The notes under the pieces were generated by a model. That model searched no databases, was not told the DNA's origin, and saw nothing but the letters and a program-made list of their open reading frames with translations. Positions 1-9,385 of a stretch of DNA of 64,000 bases are shown here, one piece after another. Source of the DNA: Solicoccozyma terricola (lineage: Eukaryota > Basidiomycota > Tremellomycetes > Filobasidiales > Piskurozymaceae); contig BCLD01000016.1 of assembly GCA_001600875.1 (NCBI GenBank), forward strand, positions 1 through 64,000, read 5' to 3'. The position numbers and the translations under genes were made by a program. Numbering within the stretch: position 1 is the stretch's first letter; every line of letters begins with the position of its first letter.

Positions 1-95
1 ACCCTAACCCTAACCCTAACCCTAACCCTAACCCTAACCCTAACCCTAACCCTAACCCTAACCCTAACCCTAACCCTAACCCTAACCCTAACCCT
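1..95. repeat. Telomeric repeat array (CCCTAA)n
   Basis: About sixteen uninterrupted copies of CCCTAA run from the first base to about base 95. The C-rich strand reads 5' to 3' inward, as expected at the left end of a chromosome whose G-rich end is (TTAGGG)n. The array passes without spacer into reverse-transcriptase coding sequence, so there is no classical subtelomeric repeat between telomere and mobile element. The exact junction is uncertain by a few bases because the next residues (ttgtgat) could share microhomology with the repeat. Confidence 0.97.
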
Positions 96-979
96 TGTGA
101 TCTTGTTGAGACCCCGGTAATCCACGCAAAGTCTGAGGCTTCCATCCTTCTTTTTGACGAAGAGGATTGGTGCAGCCGCTGGCGACTCTGAAGGTTGGAT
201 GAATCCCTTCTTTAGGTTCTCCTCCAGATAGTCCTTGAGTGCTTTGAGTTCCGTTTCTGATAAGGAATAGATTGGGCCAAAGGGAGGTGTCTTTCCCTCC
301 TCGATGGGAATAGTGTGATCAAAGGGCCGGTGCGGAGGAAGTGTATCCGCCCGCTCTTTGCTGAAAACGTCCAGATACGTGTGATAGTCTGCAGGGACCA
401 TATCACAATCGTCCCTAGGACCAGGTTGATTGTCTTGCGTAGCGTTTGATGCTACCAAGGGAGAACGATGATAATCCTGCGCTGCCTTTGTTGCAGCCAG
501 GTGGAAGCCAGAGGAGGCCGGTGATAAGGTGCTAGTCCCGGATGAAGCGGTGACTGCGCCAGTGGTCCAATTGATTTTGGGGTTGTTTTGCTGTAACCAT
601 GGGTAGCCGAGAATGATTGGGTGCGATCCCAATCGAGTAACTTGGAAGATGATATCCTCCTGATTGAATCCCTCAACCTGTGTCTTCATCTGGGCTTCAC
701 GAGTGATGTCCCCTCCACGTGAGAGGCTTCCATCCACTAGAGTGAGATGTTCAGGTATGACTTTAGGCTGGGTAGATATGCCGTTGATCTTGATAAAAGT
801 TTTGTCGATAAAGTTCTCTGATGCACCGCTATCCACAAGTGCAGGCACGTTCTTGAGCCCTGGGAGGTTGATGTTGACTATAACACTCCTTACTTGTGGC
901 GGTGTTGCTGCGTTTCCAATAGCCCCAGCATTCTGGCAGCTCAGCGCTGGGTGTTGTGTAACGTGCTGAGTGCCTAGCC
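96..979 (-). pseudogene. Retrotransposon protease and N-terminal reverse transcriptase, truncated
   Basis: Minus-strand frame open from the gag overlap to the telomere. It holds the retropepsin active site in LVDSGAS (about 831-811), a flap region with the conserved [10 protein letters not shown] stretch (about 625-595), a linker, and then the fingers of reverse transcriptase, [20 protein letters not shown]. The catalytic YxDD motif would follow but lies beyond the telomere junction, so no active polymerase can be made. No internal stop codon was found, so the truncation looks recent compared with the age of the rest of the subtelomere. Confidence 0.9.
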
Positions 980-2003
980 TTTTCCCGCTTCTTTTGACTC
1001 CATCGGTTTGAAAGTGGGTCCCCGAGGATTAAGATTGGCATGGGAAAGAGGGCATTTGGCGATGGTGTGATCCGCAGATCCACAATAGAGGCATAGGTTG
1101 TTATCCCTTCTGCGTGTATATTCTTCCTTGGTGAGTTTTCCCGCTGGTGTCACCGGAAGGTTGAGACCAGGTTTGTTGTTGGCGACAAATGGTCTGGTTG
1201 TTGTGTTGTTATACCTATTGTAGGACGTTCCTCTGAGTGGAGTCACGATAGGTAGGATTGTAGGTTCTAGGTGTAAACCTTTGTTGACCAGTGATGTCAG
1301 CCCCTTTTTCAAGGCTGCGTTCATAGACTCTTGTGTCAATCTTGACAGCCTGTTCCATGAGGTCATGCAAGGTTTCCGCTTTGTCCTGTCTGGCTAATTC
1401 ATCTTTGATGACGTCCTTGAGGCCACGGTAGAATTGAGCCATTTTGGCCTTGTCATTCCATCCCACAAGGACTGCATAGCGTTGAAAATCGGCCAAGTAG
1501 GTGGTTGTGGATCCTTTTTGTTTGAGCGAGTAAAGGTTCCTTTCTGCGGTTCCTTCCTCATCCGGATCTCCAAAAAGTTCCTTGAGCTTTGAGCAAAAGA
1601 GCTCAAAGTCATTGATGATTGGGTCCTCTGGGGTCTTGCCTACGGAAGGTTGGAACCAAAGAAGTGCGGTTCCACGGAGGAAAGATCCCACATAGAGTAC
1701 CTTGGTTTTTTCTGTAGGGTAACGAGATGGTTGTAGTCCAATAACCATCTTGACTTGGGTGAGAAACGGAGTGAGTCCTTGCCTGGAGCCAGAAAAGAAA
1801 TCTGGGCTCGCCACTTTAGGTTCGGACGTCTTTTCTTTTGCGGTAACGTTTGAAGGTTGAGGTGAGACCCTTGATTGGTCAGTAACCTCTGCGAGTGTTG
1901 CCCTCATCTGCGCATTTTCTTCCATCAATGCGGTGATGCTGGCTTCAAGGGTTGTGAGCCGAGTGTTTTGAGTTGGTGGTGGTGGTACTGGTGTAGGAGG
2001 CAT
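974..2003 (-). pseudogene. Retrotransposon gag (capsid-like plus CCHC zinc knuckle), frameshifted
   Basis: The N-terminal part (2003-1215) starts with a proline-rich stretch and a short coiled coil, then a retrotransposon gag region with conserved W and F residues around FRGTALLWFQP-like sequence and a basic tail. The C-terminal part (about 1366-974) has the zinc knuckle CLYCGSADHTIAKC (C-x2-C-x4-H-x4-C). The two parts lie in different frames and meet near 1215-1260, where the first frame hits a stop just after RNVLQ. Both are needed in one Gag, so a 1-nt indel is inferred there. The gag stop is TAG at 976-974. Confidence 0.85.
980..986 (-). promoter_or_regulatory. Candidate -1 ribosomal frameshift slippery site GGGAAAA
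   Basis: On the minus strand, two codons before the gag stop, the sequence reads G GGA AAA GGC TAG in the gag frame. This is a canonical X XXY YYZ heptamer. Slipping back one base gives GGG AAA AGG CTA GGC, which is the open frame leading into protease and reverse transcriptase. The match in position, frame and heptamer form is directly visible; use in vivo is inferred. No downstream pseudoknot was modelled. Confidence 0.65.
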
Positions 2004-2088
2004 GGTGATGTTTGAGTAGGTGACCAGTTGATGACTTGAGTTGTGATAGTAGTTGATCCAATCCGCAAACTTGGACCAAAAGATATAC

Positions 2089-2670
2089 TGTTACGACCGG
2101 ACCTTGACGGAGGAATGCCGAGGTACGGGTGTGCAAGCACACAGGAAGTGGTCGAGAGGAATTGCGGAATGGATGACGAGGGGGCCTAGTCCGGTTGCCA
2201 ACTTCGCAGAGTTGCAGCAAGGAATCACTTGACCAAGGTGAAGGACCAGGTGGATAAGAGCTCAGTGAAAGCTGAGCTTTGATTGACTAGTAACGTATGA
2301 TATCTTTTGGTGAAGAGAAAGGGAAAAGTACAAAGAAGGCAAGGCTCTGAGCCAGCCTTATATAGTTTTTGGGGAACCGACATTTGCCACTGTCGTTCCT
2401 TATCAAAGTCGGTCCAGTCTTGGGTGTACTGTCATTCGGTGGAGTTGGTGAGTCGTATGTCGGTCCAGTCTCAGGTGTACTGTCAATCGGTGGATCCAGT
2501 CTCGGGTGTACTGCCAATTGGTGGATCCAGTCTCGGGTGTACTGCCAATTGGTGGATCCAGTCTCGAGTGTACTGTTAATCGGTGGAGATTGGTGACTCA
2601 GCAGGTGGTGAGTCATGATGTTGGCCTATTGATAGCTATGTTGCGGTACTGCATTGGCAGGATCGTAACA
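2089..2670 (-). repeat. Long terminal repeat (5' LTR of the truncated gypsy element)
   Basis: 582 bp bounded by perfect 8-bp inverted ends, TGTTACGA at 2089 and TCGTAACA ending at 2670, with the TG...CA form of LTRs. On the minus strand a TATA-like TATATAAGG lies at about 2365-2357, which would place U3 upstream and R/U5 towards 2089. Just inside the element, about 10 nt from the LTR end, minus-strand TGGTCCAAGTTTGCGG (about 2078-2063) is a possible primer-binding site. The tRNA was not identified. The LTR holds a 31-bp minisatellite. Confidence 0.85.
2465..2587. repeat. 31-bp minisatellite inside the LTR
   Basis: Four head-to-tail copies of a 31-bp unit (ccagtctcgggtgtactgcc and the following 11 bases) start at 2465, 2496, 2527 and 2558, differing at a few positions. 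A fifth, more diverged copy starts near 2414. The unit lies in the U3 part of the LTR as judged from the TATA position, so copy number could alter promoter strength. Confidence 0.9.
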
Positions 2671-2675
2671 GAGAA

Positions 2676-2867
2676 CTCATTTTCACAAATCTTCAAAAAT
2701 TGGTTATCTGGTTTGACCTTGAAGACCAAGATGAGAATATCGACCTGGAATATCTAGCTGAATCCATTGATAATGTTATACCTCCTCAATGTCAGGTCCG
2801 ATTTCGCTACACCATATTTCAGGTTGAATGGCCTGCAGTCAGGGTTGCGGTAGGAGGAAATGAATGA
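2676..2867 (+). pseudogene. Fragment of an unrecognised protein family (copy 1)
   Basis: A stop-free stretch directly right of the LTR end encodes an acidic segment followed by EYLAESIDNVIPPQCQVRFR and ends at TGA 2865-2867. A related reading frame lies at 12926-13144 (YYLAEQVDKLISFQCQVEFR), so the core YLAE-D-I-QCQV-FRYT is conserved in protein while third positions differ. No start codon or splice signals were seen. The LTR abuts it, so the insertion may have cut the gene. Family and function are not recognised. Confidence 0.5.
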
Positions 2868-3010
2868 CCCCTTCATCTTCATAGACCAAATTGCACATTG
2901 GGAGTCTTATGTTGTGAATAGAAGGTTGTAGGATGGAGCGGTCAGTATAGGGTGAAATGGAGGATATATGTCACGTCATTGCATCCCCAGTGTGTTATTA
3001 ATACCACGTT

Positions 3011-3025
3011 CCCCCCCCCCCCCCC
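3011..3025. repeat. Poly-C tract
   Basis: An unbroken run of about fifteen C followed by CCT-rich sequence, in an otherwise featureless stretch 2868-3485 where no gene was recognised. It is the first of many long C homopolymers in the window. Confidence 0.8.
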
Positions 3026-3485
3026 TCCCTCCCCACCCGTCTTTTTCCTACATAGCGAGCGAGGGGTGGGGCCTGCAAACGGGCATAATGGAGGAAATGC
3101 TTGGAGGAAGGGGAGAGAAAGCTGGGCCAGATGAGACGAGCTGCTAGAATAATACTTATGTTTGAGCGACCTCAATGCGACGACGATCGTATTTCCGTGT
3201 TCCCGTGTCCCATCCCATCGCGGTAAAAATATCTCTCGCCTCTTCCCCCTGGATAGATTCATAAGCAACTTTGATTCCTTGTTCTTCGTAGTTTCACGAC
3301 TCGAACCTTCGATTTGAACCTTTGATTAATCCTTCCTGATACTTAGCCATGAAGTGTCATTGTCAATCCCATTTAAACGACCTTTACCCCTTCTCGTCTC
3401 AGAATCCTCTAGCACACCTGCTATTCACTCTCATTCTCTCCTATACCTACTCCAATGGCTCCAGGCGATACCCAAACTACACTTC

Positions 3486-3910
3486 ATCCTGCCAATAATC
3501 GATGGTTTCTACTCTCCATTCTCCGTCATCTACTCCACCGGGAAAACCGGTCTCGTCGCAGGCAAATCCGTCAACATCCAAGTATGGATGCTCGCCTATG
3601 GTGCCGGCGCCCTCGTCCTCGGTCTCGGTCTCTGGACCTATGTTTACAATATCATGGCCGTGCTCGGTAACCGAATCACCCTCCATTCCCCAAGTGCATC
3701 ACCGGTGCAACCATCGGGACGTCTCTCTGCTCGGGTGATATCCGATCTACCAACTGGCGAGCCATCGCCTGGATCTACCTTGGTTGGATCGCCACCATCG
3801 TCATCGTCATGACCGCCTCGGGATGCTCGTTGGCCACCATCCTCTATGCCCCGAACAAGTACACCGTAGCTCACGCCTTGCGATCGCTTGATGCTCCCTC
3901 TGTCGGATAG
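3486..3910 (+). pseudogene. Relic of a PHO4-family phosphate permease (PHO89-type), C-terminal part
   Basis: One frame (about 3486-3690) reads SPFSVIYSTGKTGLVAGK and WTYVYNIMAVLGNRITLHSP, the C-terminal PHO4 half of Na+/H+-phosphate symporters. A second frame (3695-3910) reads CITGATIGTSLCSGD, NWRAIAWIYLGW and a final membrane segment, ending at TAG 3908-3910. In the family these blocks are separated by roughly 25 residues (the SRGFS-MELGA region) that are missing here, and the frame changes at the joint. The N-terminal half and first signature are also absent. It is therefore a deleted, frameshifted fragment. The family match is strong; non-function is inferred from the breaks. Confidence 0.85.
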
Positions 3911-4096
3911 ACCTAGTGCTGTCTCCTAGACGGTAGCCTGTAGAATCACAACCATAACATCTGCCTCTTTACGTCACCGCCTAGCGGCGACAATCCTAGA
4001 TTAGTTGCTTCCAAGGCTCTACGCAGAGGATGGACGAGATGCCGGTCGCGTTCGAGGAAGGGTGAGCGAGGATCGTGGCCGAGCGGGAGTGGTCGT

Positions 4097-4155
4097 CAGT
4101 GTGGAGATGGGAGATGGAGATGGGGATGGGAGGTGGAGATGGAGATGGGAGATAG
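4097..4155. repeat. (GGAGAT/GGGAGAT)n purine-rich low-complexity tract
   Basis: Imperfect repeats of GGAGATGG units in the intergenic region 3911-4794, where no gene was recognised. Confidence 0.8.
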
Positions 4156-4421
4156 TCAAGAGATGTTTGTGTTTCCAATACGTGAACAATGGCTGAATGC
4201 CCCTGATCAGCGCTCTCCGTGGCACTGTCTGGACGTAGTGCACGAGTCAGGCTGGACCACGTCATTACATGCACTTGTCCAGGGCTGATCGAAGCGCCAT
4301 CCGGCGACCTTATTGTCTTGGTCATGTGAAGGTTGAAGGAAGCAACCGGGCCTCCGTTACCACGCCGCCCAGACCAATTGAGCCATTCCCATCTAGTTGG
4401 CTAAGCCTTTGTTAGTGTGTT

Positions 4422-4590
4422 GCTGAGATTGGGATCACCCGGGTTCCGTGACAGATTCGCCGGGGCCGCGATCGTGGGCATCATCTTAATGTTGCTGAGA
4501 CTGGATCACCGGGTATGTGTCTTATGAATCACTTATCTTACTGTTGCTGAGACTAGAGTAACCACTTTTCCGTGACAGATTCGCTGTCGT
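4422..4590. repeat. Diverged direct repeats upstream of the rhodopsin-MFS gene
   Basis: The phrase GTTGCTGAGA(C/T)T begins three similar blocks at about 4422, 4492 and 4551. The first and third also share CCGTGACAGATTCGC (about 4446-4461 and 4571-4585). The blocks sit 200-370 bp upstream of the next gene start. They could be remains of a mobile element or duplicated upstream elements; nothing in them decides this. Confidence 0.6.
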
Positions 4591-4794
4591 GAATCCAACG
4601 AGCCAAGCCAGCGAGGCACAATCCTCACTCACCACTAGGCACAACCCCTCACAGCGTCGCGATCGTGGCAATGAACGACGGCACGCATGGCGCATGAGCT
4701 TCCGACGCTCACCCCGCGCTCCTAAATTCCCATCAGCCCATCCGTCGCCGGCGTCACATTCAACCGCGGGAGATTCTCCACGAGCTTCCACGAG

Positions 4795-7721
4795 ATGCTG
4801 CAGGCCGTTGCGGCAGGATCGAGGTCCACTACGGTCTTCAACGGTGAGGCTCAAGACGACTCGCGTGTGCGAAACGTTCGCAATGCTGACCGTACAAAAT
4901 CGCTTTGACCGCGATCACAGTGACATGTGCCATTCTGTGCCTCGCCACTGTCTTCTTGGCCATGCGTCTGTTCAGCAAGCTGTGGCTCGTGAGGAAGCCC
5001 ACTTGGGACGACTTTGTAGTCTCCCTTGCATGGGTCCTTGCCATAGGACTGTCGAGCGCCATCATGTTTGGGTCGACGGTAGGCCTCGGCAAAGTGGATG
5101 CAGAGATCCTACCAGAGTGGCAAGAACCGCTGTGAGTGATGGCCATGGGCTGCAGGTGTCCCATGGAATCACCACTTGACATCCGATCGCTCCATACTGC
5201 TGCACAGGAAACAATCGGCATACGCCTTCACCATCCTGTACAACCCTGCCCTCACCGCCTGCAAGCTGTCAATTCTCATGCTCTATTACCGCATGTCGCA
5301 AGCTCGGCCATTCTTTCGCTTCGCCACCCTCATGGTCGGACTGGTCGTCATCCTCAATGGAATCGTTCTCACCTTCCTCAGTATCTTCCGGTGCCGTCCC
5401 ATCTCGGGTGCATTCAATGACAAGACGGCAACATGCATCGACATCGTCACCCTCTACCTTTGCGCGGCTCCCATCAATGTCCTCACCGACATTGCCCTCC
5501 TTGTCCTCCCACTCCCCATGGTAACCGCCATGCGCCTTGATGTCCATCAAAAGGTCGGCCTCATTGCCACCTTCATGACCGGGCTCTTTGTCACCGTGGT
5601 CGACGTCGTCCGGATCGCCTACTTGCAAGAAGCCTTCATCCAACAGATCAACGCCGACATCTCGGGTTCCTTGGACATAGGACAAACGAATGGCGCCATA
5701 GCTAACTTTTGGTGGCACGCAAGCTACAGTTTCATGTGGTCTGCCATCGAGGTCAATGTCGGGCTGATATGTGCCTGTGCACTCGTCGTCAAGCCGCTCC
5801 TTATCTGGATAGTGCCTAGCAAATCGCAGTCATCGGGGGCAGCGGCATTGGACGTCGGCGAGGATGGGAGGGCCAATAGGTCGCCACTTGCAGCTCCAGC
5901 AACATCTTTGCCGACTACTTCAGCTCAAGCTGGACAGGATATCCACCATGCCATAGGACCGAACGAGGAAGATCATGAGATGGACCTGTTCGAATGCCTT
6001 GCCACCTCGCCACCACCTGTCGAAACGACCCGGACCCGGCCGCATCGTAAACGACGGCTGACGTCTGCGTCAATCTTGGAGCCATTGAGGGGCAGACGGA
6101 CATCGGCTACCAGTCACGAAGCTTGCCAGCAACCACCCACGACATTCATGGACTTTGTCAACCTGTGTGGAACAAAGCCGTTGACAGAGCTGACACGGAG
6201 AGAGGCCTGGTGGCCCGTCGTGTTCGGTGTGTGGTCATGGTTTGCAACATGCTGTGGAAGCAGGGGCTGACCATTATGCCGCATCGCAGTCTCTATTCTG
6301 TTCTGGACTTGGGGGTTTGCGTACGGTTAGCAGGCAGGCCCATCTCATGAAGCGACCAATTCTCCAGCAGCTGACCCTGGTGTCCCTCCCGCCAGGTCTG
6401 ATCAACTCCCTTACCGTTCAACTTCAGTCCGGGTCAGGCTACAATTCCGCGCAGGGCATTATCCTACACAACACTTACTACTGTGGCTACATCATTGGCC
6501 CTCTGGCTGCTTACTACATCTTCACTCGAGTTGGTTTCAAGGCAACCTTTATCACTGGCCTGGCTGTCTTCACCATCGCCACCCTATCCTTTTGGCCAAG
6601 CTCGTCGCTGGTATCCTTTCCAGGCTTCAGTGTATCCAACATTCTCATCGGCAGTGGCCTAGCCATATTACAAGTTGCTGCAAACCCATACGTAGCGCTT
6701 GCTGGACCAGATGAGCTCATGGAATCGAGACTGAACTTTGCTCGGGGCTTTCAAGCGATTGGACAAATGGTCTCTCCACTGCTGGCCATCAAGGTGCTCT
6801 TCAAACAGGTCGGTCGCCCTGGCCTGTTCAGTTCACAATGGCTTTATCTTGCCATCAGTCTCTCGGCCAGTCTGCTTGGTGTCGTCTTCTACTATGTTCC
6901 ACTCTGTGAGGCAAGCAATGATGATCTCGAACGTGTGGCTAGCCGGCGAGAGATCCGAAAGGGAATCAGCAAACAAGCCCATGTTTGGCGAATCAACATC
7001 ATGTTGGTTGTTGCCATTGCCGGTATCTTTGGCATGTGGCTGTACATTGGGGCACAGGAACAGCTGAGGTACTTTTGGAACGATTTGATGGCCGAGGTGA
7101 TGCCAGGGTGAGTTGCGGTAGTTTTCCTACTTTGCTACCCCCATCTGCTGACGCGGCAGCTACATCGTCATTGCACCCAGGTCGACACCCTCCAAGGCCC
7201 TCGACTATTACACCGCCAGCCTCGCAACCTTTACAATGGGTCGCTTCCTCGCCTCCCTGGCCTGCTACCTCGGTGTCCCGGGCCGGATCGTCCTCGGCAT
7301 CTCCAGTTTGGGCTGCCTTCTGATGTCTATTCTCAGTATGCTCCTACCAGCTCGTGATGGTGCGCTTGCATCCTTTATGCTCCTCACCTTCTTCCAGGGC
7401 CCTTTCTTGCCCACAAGCTTTGCAATGACGCTGAGAGGCCTCGGACGACACACCAAACTCGTTTCAACAGGCTTAACAATGGCTCTCAGTGGAGGTGGTG
7501 TCTGGCCAAGTATCTCGTGGGCTGTTCAACGCGATCACAATGGCAGCGATCGGTATATGATGAGAGTGTCGGTCATCATCTACACCGTCATGCTGGTCAT
7601 CATTGCTGTGGTAAACCTGCATCCAACCATCCGCCACTGGGTCGACGCAGACCGGGATGCAACCGCCGCACCATTCGAGGCTGGTCAAGACATACTTCTA
7701 ACCACGCTCGGAACGGTCTAA
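4795..7721 (+). CDS. Fusion: fungal rhodopsin-domain 7TM protein joined to FHS-family MFS sugar transporter
   Basis: Model exons 4795-4843, 4921-5131, 5208-6226, 6290-6325, 6396-7107 and 7160-7721 give 862 residues with every junction in frame. Residues about 10-330 match the fungal Rhodopsin/PTH11-like integral membrane domain (RKPTWDDFVV, LSILMLYYRMS, LPLPMVTAMRLDVHQKVGL). After a 120-residue polar linker (about 330-440) the same frame runs into an FHS (L-fucose permease) MFS unit: LTRREAWWPVVF, then FWTWGFAYGLINSL formed across a 36-nt exon, LQVAANPYVALAGP and FARGFQAIGQMVSP. No stop or new promoter separates the halves, so one protein with about 19 membrane segments is the simplest reading. 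Two adjacent genes, with a second start at 6148 (MDFVNL), remain possible. Substrate is unknown; the FHS family carries fucose, glucose or similar sugars with protons. Confidence 0.8.
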
Positions 7722-7864
7722 CTATATCCTTCCCCATCGGGACTCCCGATGCTTTTTCTTCCCTCCCATGCCTCGCCCCCGTCAGAAAGGACTGAAAACG
7801 TGTTATTCACTCGTTTGCCACTGTACTACCGCCATTGCCACCTTGAGGTATTCATATGATTACA

Positions 7865-8160
7865 TGGTTAGATACCCCTGGTCGAGCTCGACAACGTTAC
7901 TTGAGACCACATTTCCCGATGCCATCATCTAGGGGTACCTCAAGGCTAGCTGAAGTTGTCCCATAGTTGTCCCTTCTGTTTCGAATTTTAGCCAGGGCAC
8001 GGGAGGAGAGGAATTGGCCCTGAGATGGGCTTTACAACCACAAATATGAGCCACCTAGAGACTCGCAAAAAAATGCTGGTAGATAGCTCTGATTGAGCTC
8101 TATGGCGTCAGTTAAGACCACATTTCCCAATGCCGTCATATAAGGGGGGTATTGGCGTCC
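7865..8160. repeat. Pair of ~75-bp imperfect direct repeats
   Basis: Segments at about 7866-7940 and 8082-8160 share GAGCTC, the phrase GACCACATTTCCC(G/A)ATGCC and a following TAAGGGG/TAGGGGT. They lie in the gene-free stretch 7722-8973. The rest of that stretch holds only a purine-rich GAGAGAG tract near 8475-8580. Confidence 0.55.
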
Positions 8161-8973
8161 AGGGGTTGTTTTGATCACTTAGAATTACCCGCCCTCCTCT
8201 GTCATCGACGTCAATGACAAGACGAACGAGGAAAAGAGCAACAAGGGCAAGGAGAACGAAGACTCCTTTCGATAAACATAGTCGGAAGTCCTGTGAACCT
8301 CAGCTCGCTGTGGTACTGAATTGCCAAGAGACAGGCTGTCTTTTCGCGCGCCAAAAACATTGCGACTATGCAACCGTAGGGATGGTTGGCTGGTCTCGTT
8401 CTTGTCGCTGGCCTGCGGTGTTCTAGATGGTGACTTCACGAATGGGTGAAAACATACCAAGTTGTCCACATTCAGAGCGAGAGAGAGGTGAGAGGGGGTG
8501 ACGAGAGGAAGCGGTGAGAGGGAGCAAAGGTGCTCCAGCGAGTGATTGGCCAGAACGAGAGAGCGAGAGAGGAGCGGCGGTTATCAGGCTGTTGTGAGCG
8601 GCGGTACTCCAGCGACTGATTGCCCGGGTTCGCTTTACGATTCTTAATCTGTTGTAACCGAGGAGTCTGTCTGGGATCTCCTAGTCAGTCTCTAGCAACA
8701 GCAATGGATGTGTTGAGAGAAGAGGAGCCCAGGTGGTTAAGCTGACTAGCTAGGTGAATACCGGAAGAGAGGGAAGTCACGTGAGAGAGCGTATACTTCG
8801 TCATCTAGTTCTATACGTCACTGCACACCCTACTTCCTGCCAATACGGAAAACTGCACGAGCCATCGAAATGATCTCGTGTCTCGATTCGATGATGGGAA
8901 GAGCACTAAGATGGCAAAGCTATATATCAGCAAGAGGTCTCGCTACACCTAGGCAGAAGGTAGGGGTACTCAC

Positions 8974-9083
8974 ATGCAGAAACCTCCGGTAGCCAGAGCC
9001 CAAATAATCATGAAAGCGATCCAACCGGTGAAGAAGTCCATGCTGAAGATGTAGTTCGAAGGGAACATGGGGATAGGGACGAG
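8974..9083 (-). pseudogene. Isolated exon of a membrane transporter, perhaps urea/solute:sodium symporter (DUR3-like)
   Basis: A 110-nt exon with good borders (branch CTGAC and acceptor ATCAG at 9084-9086 on the minus strand, donor GTGAGT at 8973-8968) encodes LVPIPMFPSNYIF and FFTGWIAFMIIWALATGG. The pattern resembles the last membrane segment of DUR3-type urea permeases (GYIFS-x-FFTGWVV-x-IW), recalled from family knowledge and not tested. No companion exons were seen on either side, so this is probably a leftover of a deleted gene. Confidence 0.35.
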
Positions 9084-9385
9084 CTGATAAGGATGCAGAG
9101 GAGCAGGTCAGAAGTCAGATCGGTCCGGACGGTATGGCAAGTAGCCAAGGGTTTCCATCTGTTTTACGTACTTAAAGGTAGCCTTTGTACATATTCCAGT
9201 ATTGCTCTCTTTCCTCGAGCAATATTATCAATTGTATGCAACACTCTTAACTGACCGCTGCATTACACGACCGACCATTGCCAAGAGGCACTCGAACGTA
9301 GATGCACTTAGTGAAGCAGCTCCGCTTACACACACATGAAGATGAATCTATGCGGATCCGACCGAATCCATCCGGATACGCCTAG

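Larger units (their letters stand above)
96..2670 (-). mobile_element. Ty3/gypsy LTR retrotransposon, 5' part only, cut by telomere
   Basis: Read on the minus strand the order is 5' LTR (2670-2089), possible primer-binding site, gag with a CCHC knuckle, aspartic protease, and the start of reverse transcriptase, which breaks off at the telomere. RNase H, integrase and the 3' LTR are absent. Protease before RT, with motifs LVDSGAS and [20 protein letters not shown], is typical of Metaviridae (Ty3/gypsy); integrase would lie downstream of RT. No target-site duplication can be scored because the other end is lost. The element cannot transpose on its own. An alternative is that it inserted elsewhere and a chromosome break inside RT was healed by telomerase. 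Confidence 0.93.

Noticed and set aside
2755..2815. Minus-strand TGTAGCGAAATCGGACCTGAC and TGTAGCGGAATTCGACCTGGC (13018 side) looked like starts of a shared LTR family
   Set aside because: The similarity is better explained by plus-strand coding sequence: both read in frame as QCQV-FRYT with differences at third positions.
3354..3812. 152-codon open frame as a complete gene
   Set aside because: Its start region has no family similarity and the PHO4 match changes frame near 3690, so it is a fragment.
8600..8660. GGTTCG-like B-box near 8625 as a tRNA gene
   Set aside because: No A-box at the proper distance and no cloverleaf could be drawn.
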